A stretch of 45,488 nucleotides of DNA from Jaenimonas drosophilae. Lineage: Eukaryota; Euglenozoa; Kinetoplastea; Trypanosomatida; Trypanosomatidae. The DNA is taken from NCBI GenBank assembly GCA_030849065.1, contig JASAON010001516.1, forward strand, positions 1-45,488, read 5' to 3'. Positions 9,731-18,515 of the stretch are shown piece by piece. The notes beneath the pieces are model-generated. The model searched no databases. It had not been told where the DNA came from and worked only from the letters and a program-made list of their open reading frames with translations. The translations under genes and the position numbers were made by a program. Each line of letters opens with the position of its first letter. Positions within the stretch are counted from its first letter, which is position 1.

Positions 9731-11138
9731 CATCCTGAGTGATGGAGCACATCCACGACACGCAACAGAAAAAACATCTCTCTTTTTTTTTCATGCACGG
9801 TTGGCATGGCACTATTATCAGTGTGTGCGTATACGGCTAGAGAGCTTGAGGAGGCTGCTACCCCACGACGTGTGTGGGGGAGCATGTCGATGAAGGGGGG
9901 CATGAGTCAAAAGGGGTTCATCAATCCCGTACAACCCTCACCCATCTCTTCGGCATTCTCATCCTGGTGCGGTGGCTCAGGTTTCCTCTTGTCGCTCTAG
10001 CACAAACACACTCATCCCTGTGTGCGTCGTGTGGTGGTGCTAGCGTGGAAGCTCAGGTTCATAATCATCTCATCATCCATGTACATTACCGCCTTTGGCA
10101 GACGTAAGCTTCTTCTGCCCCTCCCACTACCCCTACCCACTCCCTCACCGCCCTGCGAACAAAGGTGGCGAGGTGCTCGTGCGAAGGACCTATCCATGGG
10201 AGTGTCGTGGGGAGTGGAGGTGCGAAGAGGGCCACTCATGTTATCAACTGGGGTTTTCACCCCTCGAAACATCCAAAAAAAAAACACAACACAAAAAAAA
10301 AATTCAAGACAACAACGCGTTATTCGTTCATACACACTCCTTCTTCCGCCACACAGCGGCAGCGCCGTCGCGGTAAGGCAACGACGCATTTTGGGTTCAT
10401 ACAGTGTCAGCAAGAGGGTGAAGAACACACAATGCAGGAGTTGGGCATCTCTCCTGTGCGTCCACATCATCATGGTGTTTCTTCCCACTCCCAATCCCAC
10501 ACGCACACACACCCTTCACGAATCTACTCTCTTCAGGCAAGTGCAATGTGGGGATCTATGGGCTCGCCACCGTCCGTGGTTATCGTCCGTGTGTCGTGGG
10601 TCGTGAGGATGCTGTGGCAACGTGCATCCCCACTGGCCCCACCACCCTTTTCCAAGCACATGATTCACGTTAGTAGCAATGGTGGTCCGCTGGTCGATGA
10701 AGGAGCTACTCCTCCCAGCCACACACTTCGGTGCTGCTCACTCACTCACTCACAGTTCTTCATTCATTCATGTATGTTCGTTATGGGCACCCGGGATGTC
10801 GTGGTCTGCCCCACCTTATTGCTACAGTATACGCTCTCATTCCTCCACCTCGCGCACGCACAACTTGTCGTCTGAAGATCCTTCATCAAATTCAAACGTG
10901 TGTGCGCGATGGTTGATGGGGACGAGAGAAGCATGTGGGGTTGGTGGTCCTACGCATCGTCCATGCCCATGATCCATGTGTAGGGCCCCCATCCAACCTC
11001 CTAGTGAAGGTGGTTCGTGGAGGGCAGCTCCTCGTCGTTGCTTCTTCGTTATCTTCCTTCGTTGTTTTTCATTGTTTCTTGTTCTCTCCAAATGTTCTGT
11101 ATCTCATCTCTGTACAGAGGGAAGAGGGAAAGCTCCCC

Positions 11139-11172
11139 TCAGCCCCATCACCTGCAGGTCTGATGGGGCTGA
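11139..11172. repeat. inverted repeat, 12-bp perfect arms
   Basis: Arms TCAGCCCCATCA (11139-11150) and TGATGGGGCTGA (11161-11172) are exact reverse complements around a 10-base centre that itself contains the palindrome CCTGCAGG. In RNA it would be a strong hairpin. It lies in the spacer between the two Cys-module genes and has no following T-run. Confidence 0.9.
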
Positions 11173-11746
11173 AAGGGCCCGATGTGGGGAGTGTGAGGAG
11201 GAGGAAGATGATCAGAAGATGGAAGCTCATTGGGGAGAATGAGAAGGGGAGGGAGGCAAAGTCTTGACTGGATATCGTTGGGTGAAGGTCGGGGCGTTGG
11301 TGCGCCACGTATACCGGATCAACATCGCCCAGACCCCAACGCACTCCAGCAGAATTTAGCTTTTCCCCTGCACTCGACCACCGGCCACACAGGAGCCGAA
11401 GACGCTCCATCACCATCATCAACCCCTCCTCTCCTCACTCTTCTCCTCACTCTCGCTTACCGCAAACCTATCGTCGGCTGACACGGGCGTGTGGCCGTAC
11501 ACGCGAAGGACCTCCACCAAACAAGCTTTTCTCCCTCCTGCATCATCATCATCACCGTCCTCCGCTGCTGTTGTGGGGAACTGGAGTGATAGTTGATGTT
11601 TGGCCACCACACGGCGCACGAAGGCATTGCCCATCTCGCACACTTGCTCACTCACTCTCACTCTTCTCATGCACTCGTTGTTTAGTTCCGTAGTTTGTAG
11701 ATACAGCGGGTCACCACGTCGATCATTCAACGTCGCGTGGAAACAT

Positions 11747-11802
11747 ACCCCTTCTTTCTTCTTTTCCCCACCTCACATCACCGAACATACCCACATTCTT
11801 AG
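11747..11802 (+). promoter_or_regulatory. putative trans-splice acceptor for gene at 11825
   Basis: Tract CCCCTTCTTTCTTCTTTTCC with the next AG at 11801-11802, only 22 nt before ATG 11825. It argues against the longer reading that begins upstream. Confidence 0.4.
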
Positions 11803-11824
11803 ACCAACACACGCACTGCTACCC

Positions 11825-14800
11825 ATGTCCACGCCTGAAGACGGTGCGCATCCGCACTCGGAAAGCTCTGCCAGCAGCGTGGGTGGCATTGATGAACGGC
11901 TGGAACGTCGTCGCGCCAAGGAGTCCAAGCGCAAGCACAACCGTCAGCACCGCAACCGCTCACCAAGCCAGACGAGACTCGGCGACTCCCTCACCCGACG
12001 CCAACGTGCCAGCAGCAATGCCAGCCTCAACTCGGGCTGCTACAAGGGGGCAGGCCTGCGCTCTGCACTCCCTGTTGGTGGGGTGGAGACGCTCTCTGAC
12101 ACCGCCAGCGACGTTGGCCCGCCGAAGCCACGCAATCCGGGCCCTCAGTTCCACCGCAAGCGCGAGGAGGTCCCTGCACTGAGCTGTTGCGAGTCTGGGG
12201 CTACCCCAGTGGCAGATGAAGGGCAGTCTCAGGAGGAAGAACACGAGGAGCCTGTTGTGGAGAAGCCTCAGGAAGAACAAGAGGAAGCTGCTGAGGAAGC
12301 CGCTGCTGAACCAGAGCAGGAGAAGCCTCACGAGGAGCAGGAGGAAGCCACTGCTGAACCAGAGCAGGAGCAACCTCAGGAGGAACAAGAGGCAGCTGCT
12401 GAGGAAGCCGCTGCTGAGCCAGAGCAGGAGAAGGCTCAGGAAGAACAGGAGGAAGCTGCTGAGGAAGCCACTGCTGAGCCAGAGCAGGAGAAGGCTCAGG
12501 AAGAACAAGAGGAAGCTGCTGAGGAAGCCGCTGCTGAACCAGAGCAGGAGAAGCCTCACGAGGAGCAGGAGGAAGCCACTGCTGAACCAGAGCAGGAGCA
12601 ACCTCAGGAGGAACAAGAGGCAGCTGCTGAGGAAGCCGCTGCTGAGCCAGAGCAGGAGAAGGCTCAGGAAGAACAAGAGGAAGCTGCTGAGGAAGCCACT
12701 GCTGAACCAGAGCAGGAGCAACCTCAGGAGGAACAAGAGGCAGCTGCTGAGGAAGCCGCTGCTGAGCCAGAGCAGGAGAAGGCTCAGGAAGAACAGGAGG
12801 AAGCTGCTGAGGAAGCCACTGCTGAGCCAGAGCAGGAGAAGGCTCAGGNCCTGCTCGCACGGTCCTCACTATGGTGTGTTCCGCAATGATGATGGTCCAT
12901 GCTACGTGGCCCAACGCCACTACTGCGAGCATTGCTGCATCTGTGAGCAGAACCTGCACTCCAACATGGCCACGATGAACCCGGAGATCATCTCCGCTCA
13001 TCCCCCGGTGATTTGCGAGCGCGCCTCCCCCTTCCAGCGTAGCGTGCGCTTTTCCGATGCGGAGTCGGAGGTGGGCCCCGAGGAGCCCTTCGTCATGGCC
13101 CGAGATGGCCAGCCCATCAGCGCCACCCTGAAGTGTGCCAGCAGGACCAACATGGAGGAGGACGATGGAATGGAGCCGATGGAACCTGAGATGGGCAAGG
13201 AACACATGGAGGTGGTGGAGTCGAACCCCACGCGGATTGTGGGCGCAGGCGAGGACGAGCACAAGTGCGACTGCTCCTGCACCTACTGCTGGTCGAACCA
13301 CCACAGTCACGCCGACATCCGCCCGCAGGCCCGCCCGCCTCTACACCCCACCAAGCCAGCAACCGCCGTGGGTGACTTGATTGTGCAGCAGCGCCGCCCC
13401 TCCCGCCCCATGTCGGGCTCGGCCAGCCACTCCTCGCACATCCTCACCCACCACGGGGCGCTGGAGGAGGTGACGAGCTCCCGCGCCTCCCCCAGGGCAG
13501 AGGACCGCCGCGTGGGTAGCGGCTCCGAGCGCACCCTCACCGCCAGCACCCGCAATTCTGATGGTCTTGGCAGCTCCTTCAACTCGAGCCTCGCCTCGGT
13601 GGAGCACGCCCGTGAGCGCTCCCGCCTTCTCCCGCATGGGCCCACCTCCGACCACGCCTCAAGCCGCCACGCCGGGCTGGAGGAGATCAAGGAAGCCTCG
13701 GGCTCCTTCACTGCATCCGAGCGCTCCCGCGATGAGGAGCCCGCAGAGGAACGGGCTGTTGCCAAGGAGAAGGCCAAGCCGGAGGAGGAGGAGGAGGCCG
13801 CGGAGCTGGAGAAGGCCAACCCACAGGAGCGCCCCATGACGGCGGGAAGCGGCCGCTCCAGCACCGCCCGCAGCCAAAATGCCGCGTTAGAGGAGTGCCC
13901 CAGCGCACGCTCCTCCGTACCCGCCTCCCCGAGGAAGGAAGAGGAAGAAGTACGTGAGCAAGCCGCCATCGAAGAGGCTAAGGAAGCCAAGGAAGAAGCT
14001 GCTGAGGAGGCCAAGGAAGAGGCGGCCGAGGAAGCCAAGGAAAAGGCTGCCGAGGAAGCCCAGGAGGAAGCTGCTGAAGTCGCTAAGGAAGAGGCCAAGG
14101 AGGAGGCCAAGGAAGAAGAAGCTGCTGATGAGGAGCATGACGTTGATCAGCTTGACAAGCGCTCACGCCCCATGTCGATGGGAAGCCAATCCCCACAACT
14201 ATGCAGCCAAGTGATTACCCTGCAGGAAGAAGAAGCGGCCGAAGAGGCGAAGGAAGAAGAAGCAGAGGTCCATCGTGGTGAAGGCAAAGAACGCCCCCTC
14301 TCCGCCTCTCAGCGCACAGGCACTGCTGTGTCCAGCCGACATGCAGCGGATGCGGTCTCTCCCGCACTGGATGAAGAGGCCAAGGAAGAGGCTGCCGAGG
14401 AAGCCAAGGAAGAGGCTGCCGAGGAAGCCAAGGAAGAGGCTGCCGAGGAGGCCAAGGAAGAAGCTAAGGAAGAAGAAGCAGAGGTCCATCGTGGTGAAGG
14501 CAAAGAACGCCCCCTCTCCGCCTCTCAGCGCACAGGCACTGCTGTGTCCAGCCGACATGCAGCGGATGCGGTCTCTCCCGCACTGGATGAAGAGGCCAAG
14601 GAAGAGGCTGCCGAGGAGGCCAAGGAGGAAGCTGCTGATGAGGAGCATGACGTTGATCAGCTTGACAAGCGCTCACGCCCCATGTCGATGGGAAGCCAAT
14701 CCCCACAACTATGCAGCCAAGTGATTACCCTGCAGGAAGAAGAAGCGGCTGAAGAGGCCAAGGAAGAGGCGGCCGAGGAGGCCAAGGAAGAGGCGGCCGA

Positions 14801-16760
14801 GGAGGCCAAGGAAGAGGCTGCCGAGGAGGCCAAGGAAGAGGCGGCCGAGGAAGCCAAGGAAGAGGCGGCCGAGGAGGCCAAGGAAGAAGCTAAGGAGGAA
14901 GAAGCAGAGGTCCATCGTGGTGAAGGCAAAGAACGCCCCCTCTCCGCCTCTCAGCGCACAGGCACTGCTGTGTCCAGCCGACATGCAGCGGATGCGGTCT
15001 CTCCCGCACTGGCTGCTGAGGATGACGAGGACGCGCCAGTGAGCGAAACCACGCGTCAAGCAGAGCAGTGCCGCCCACTCTCTGGCTCCATGAAGTCCAC
15101 GAGCGTGAACAGCTATCGTGCCTACGGCCAAGAGCAGGCCAGCACGACGTCCGAGCCCATTGAAGAGGCCAAGGACGATGCCATGGTGACCGACGCCACC
15201 GAAGAAGCCAAGGAGGAAGAGGTGGCCGAGGAGAAGGAAGAGGCTGCCGAGGAGAAGGAAGAGGCGGCCGAGGAGAAGGAAGAGGCGGCCGAAGAGAAGG
15301 AAGAGGCGGCCGAGGAGAAGGAAGAGGCTGCTGAGGAGAAGGAAGAGGCGGCCGAAGAGAAGGAAGAGGCGGCCGAGGAGAAGGAAGAGGCTGCTGAGGA
15401 GAAGGAAGAGGCGGCCGAAGAGAAGGAAGAGGCTGCTGAGGAGAAGGAAGAGGCGGCCGAGGAGAAGGAAGAGGCGGCCGAGGAGAAGGAAGAGGCTGCT
15501 GAGGAGAAGGAAGAGGCTGCCGAGGAGAAGGAGGAAGCTGCTGAAGAGGCCAAGGAAGAAGCTGCAGTGGAAGCTAAGGAGGAGCCAGTGGCGAAGCCAA
15601 AGAAGCTGAAGAAGAAGAAGGCTGCTGCTGAAAAACCGGAGGAAGTTGTTGAGGAGGCCCCCGCACCTGCAGCTGCCGAGAAGCCCAAGAAAATCAAGAA
15701 GAAGAAGGCACCTGCACCAGTGGAGGAAGAAGCCAAGCCAGTAGAGCCCGTCGAAGCGGCAGCCCCGCCACCGCCACCGAAGGAAAAGAAGAAGAAGCGC
15801 CAAGAGCCCGCTAAGCCATCGGTGGAGCACGTAGATAAGGCCAGCCAGACCGCCCCTATGAAGGAGAAGAAGAAGGATGACTCCAAGAAGGAGAAGGAGA
15901 AGGAGGAGGTACAGTACGTGCGTCATGCCCTCTGTGGCATGCCAGCCACACGTATCGAGGATGGCCAGTGGGTCTGCGATAGCAGCGCGTGCCGCGTATG
16001 CTTCCCCGTTGTGGAGCCAACGAAGCCAGCAGGTAAGCGCTCCGGCTCCAAGAGAACCAAGCTTCCACCTATTGATCAGAAGCGCAAGCGTGCGGCGGGT
16101 GCATCCCGCCCCTCGCCCGCCCAACCGGTTGGCAGCGCCGCCTACCGCCCCCTCATTGCCTACCGCGCCCTCGCTGGCGGCGCAGGCGACTTAGACCACA
16201 CCTACCGCTACTGCGACATGAAGACGGGGAAGATGATGCTTCACCGCAAGGGTCGCGCGAAGGATGAGTGCCTGGACGACTACAACAAGGAGGAGGATGA
16301 TGAAGAGGAGACTCCGTGCCTAGAATGGAAACAGCAGCAGCAGCAACAACATGGACGTAGGCAGCATGGGGAGGATGACGTTAAGTCATGGGAGGATGCG
16401 TCCGAGGGTGAGGCCCCTTACCAGGATCCTGCCGACTACTCCGATGACGAAGAGGCCCAGGACATCCCCGACTACGACGCCATGAACGACAAGGCACAGA
16501 AGGCGGCAAGCCGCTCCAACAAGAAGAAGAAGAGCTCACGCCTTCCCCCTTTGGTCTCCCACTCCACCGACCCCGACGTGCTCGTGTACAATGGGAGGCG
16601 CTACTATCACCCAAAGACGCTGAAGGAGCAGAAGCAGAAGTCTGAGGAGCAGGAACAGCAGCAGAACTCCGCGAACGCCCCACGCGCGCCATCCAAGACG
16701 TCCCGTCCTGGGTCCAAGCGTCAGGCCGCCAAGAGTGGTCGTGCTGACTTGGTCTACTAA
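11825..16760 (+). CDS. Cys-module repetitive protein, long paralogue (about 1640 aa), frame broken at an N
   Basis: ATG 11825 opens a frame that runs to about 12848. After the single N at 12849 the coding frame continues in another phase, from the codons for CSHGPHYGVF, to TAA 16758-16760. Upstream of the N the second frame gives only a basic shadow of the acidic repeat. I read this as one gene broken by an assembly problem. Order: basic N-terminus; ten Glu/Gln/Ala repeats (12272-12847); module 1 with YCEHCCIC; module 2 with CDCSCTYC (near 13270); Ser-rich stretch; long Glu/Ala/Lys repeats (13964-15560); Lys/Pro-rich part; a third Cys module, ALCGMPATRI to CRVCF (about 15930-16010); a Gln run; basic tail. 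The first third matches the gene at 8825. Acidic/Lys repeats suggest a long alpha-helical, possibly cytoskeletal protein. Function unknown. Confidence 0.8.
12272..12847 (+). repeat. 60-nt coding repeat, ten units
   Basis: Ten units encode variants of EEQEEAAEEAAAEPEQEKxx. Eight are 20 residues (60 nt). Two, the second and sixth, are 16 residues (48 nt) and lack one AAEE. The order of variants itself repeats: units 1-3 recur as units 5-7 and the PQ/KAQ pair recurs again, so blocks of several units have been copied. The array runs straight into the N at 12849. Confidence 0.9.
12849..12849. other. single ambiguous base (N) at a frame change
   Basis: The reading frame before this base and the frame carrying conserved Cys module 1 differ. 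The base sits at the end of the 60-nt repeat array, where a short-read assembly would collapse or join. It probably marks a gap, not a mutation. Confidence 0.7.
14121..14239 (+). repeat. 119-bp segmental duplication, copy 1
   Basis: Identical base for base to 14631-14749 (offset 510). It encodes the stretch with DEEHDVDQLDKRS and SMGSQSPQLCSQV. Perfect identity including third positions implies a recent copy or gene conversion. Confidence 0.9.
14258..15012 (+). repeat. three copies of a 113-bp coding segment
   Basis: The segment encoding EAEVHRGEGKERPLSA through VSPAL occurs at about 14258-14370, 14474-14586 and 14900-15012 (offsets 216 and 642). The copies look identical over this length, with different acidic repeats between them. 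Confidence 0.85.
14631..14749 (+). repeat. 119-bp segmental duplication, copy 2
   Basis: Second copy of 14121-14239; the first difference is at 14750, T in place of C at 14240. Confidence 0.9.
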
Positions 16761-18515
16761 GCACGTAGCCGACTCATTATCAGCAGCAGGTGGGTGTGAA
16801 AAATCCGTACTGCAGTCGCGGCCAGTGGGGTGCCCACGTCCCTCACGACCGTCTCCTCCCTCTCCCACTCTCACCTCCCCCCTCTACTTTCCCATCTTTG
16901 ATGGGTATTCAAACGAGACCCACCACGTCTCAGCAGGACTCTTCTCTCCCTGGCATCAGTTGGATGAGGTATCTGGTTCATCCTCCTCCGCTGTCATCGT
17001 CACTGAGAGGGGGGTTCGTCGTCACCCCGTCAAGCTCCACAACACACACACACACATACACTACCGCATCCTTCTTTTCCATCCCCTCTTTTTCTGGTTG
17101 AGAGAGGGATGGGGATGTTGGTGGTTGACATTGACTAGCCCCTTCTCCCCACACTCACCGCGTATGTTCCCAGTCTTCATACTCTTCGGCTCAAACATTT
17201 ACCATGTACAGTAGTCCGATCATTTCATCTTCTTTTTTTCGTGGGAACTCTCAACGGGTAGGGAGATGCTTGTGTGTCTGTGTTTGTGTAGTTGGTGCGT
17301 TGTTGATGTTGTTGTTACGAGTGTGGATGCCTCTAATTGCTGTGGAGCTTTGATCCTTAAGATTCCACGCAACCAATACGCGATCGCAAATCCAAAGAGA
17401 AGGAGCGAAATGGAGAGGTGTGAGAGTTGGGCGTTGCGGATGGGGGTGCGTGTGGTTGATGGACAAGGTAGAGGGGTGTGTGTTCTCCCCCACCCCATCC
17501 TACTTCTCCCCCTCTCTGCTGTCCTGCTTTACACCCAGCCCTCCACGGGAACCACACGATTGTGAGCTGTAGATGAGACAGACCCTCGGTGCGCGTTGAT
17601 TCTTCAACGCCGTCTTGTCCACTTGTCCCTGACCTTCGTACTTGGGAGTGCGTGTGCGCGGTACGACATCTTGTCTCGACGACATCGGATGTTGCGGCTG
17701 TCCAAAACCATATTTCTATCGTGACAGGGCCATCTAATGTACATCCGTTCGCGTACATGAGTTTTTTGATGTTCTTTTTTTTCTTTTTGTGATTGTTCAG
17801 GTGTGGACAACATATCAGCTCCTTGTGGGCCAACTCCTAGTGACCCATCAGTTGGGTGAAGGTGGTGGATGAAGGACGCGACGGAAGCTTGGGGTGGTTG
17901 AAGTGGCGTGGAATGATGGAAGAGGCGTACTAGCCTTGTGTCTCCAGCACTCACCAATGAGGCCCCACATCTCTTCTTTTTCCAATACAGTGGATGTATC
18001 AGAATGGATGGGATGCAATGTTCCCACACTCGTTGAGATCAACCTGTTTTGGTTTCATGTTAAGTATCATTGGGATGGTTGTATGCGAGACCTCAGCCAC
18101 ACAACCTCTTTCATCTTTTACCCCTCATCACCACCAACCGCCACCAGTCAAATGTACATGAACGAACATTTTTGGATATAACTACAAACTTCGAAATTGT
18201 GATGTGGTACAGCTCCACCCTCATCCTGCCATATACCCCTCCATCGTGCTGCTGGAGGATGTATGGGAGAGCTGTTGAAGACTTCACGTGCTATCCCATG
18301 TGTGCAGCTCATCGACTAATTCACCCTTCTTTTTTTCTCTCTCTGCGTCGCACATCATCCTGGTGTTATATAGTGTCCGCACACATACGTACGCATACAA
18401 GCATTGTCGCGTGTGTGGGAAGTACTACGCCATCAAATTCAAGCATCCCCAATTTTTTCGCCCTAACCATCCACATTATCTGGGCCAACCCTTCCCCATT
18501 TATCCATTCATCAGC
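16761..18515 (+). other. long intergenic region, no gene seen
   Basis: About 1.75 kb. It contains a CA run near 17042-17058 and a T-rich stretch at about 17762-17789. I see no ORF with coding character on either strand and no RNA gene that I can recognise. It would hold the 3' UTR of the repetitive gene. Confidence 0.55.
18322..18373 (+). promoter_or_regulatory. putative trans-splice acceptor for phosphatase gene
   Basis: Tract CACCCTTCTTTTTTTCTCTC with the next clear AG at 18372-18373 (TATATAG). 5' UTR would be 142 nt, which places the in-frame Met codons before 18516 partly in the leader. Confidence 0.45.

Larger units (their letters stand above)
9731..11824 (+). other. long intergenic region between the Cys-module paralogues
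   Basis: About 2.1 kb without a supported gene on either strand. It has two runs of ten A (10275-10284, 10293-10302), CTCA/TTCA tetranucleotide repeats near 10738-10772, and a near-perfect palindrome at 11139-11172 listed separately. Several ORFs of 80-120 codons exist but have no coding character or ATG context that I trust. Confidence 0.55.
13964..15560 (+). repeat. Glu/Ala/Lys coding repeats (AAEEAKEE and AAEEKEE)
   Basis: Two registers alternate: 24-nt units for AAEEAKEE between about 13964 and 14900, and 21-nt units for AAEEKEE from about 15224 to 15541, roughly 15 copies. Synonymous GCT/GCC and GAG/GAA variants show copies of different age. The 21-nt array is uninterrupted. Confidence 0.9.

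Noticed and set aside
10022..10875. ORFs of 166-236 codons in the spacer between the Cys-module paralogues
   Set aside because: They overlap each other in different frames, include poly-Lys from A-runs and His/Thr from CA repeats, and show no domain or splice site fitting an ATG.
12216..12848. Arg/Lys/Leu-rich reading that is continuous with the C-terminal frame of the long Cys-module gene
   Set aside because: It is the out-of-frame reading of the acidic repeats; the short paralogue shows that the N-terminal part uses the other frame.
12230..15560. possible CRISPR array from regular repeats
   Set aside because: The repeats are contiguous and coding, have no unique spacers, and the genome is eukaryotic.
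14709..16124. 471-codon minus-strand ORF rich in Leu and Phe
   Set aside because: It is the antisense of the GAG/GAA/AAG repeats; Leu-Phe-Leu runs only mimic membrane segments.
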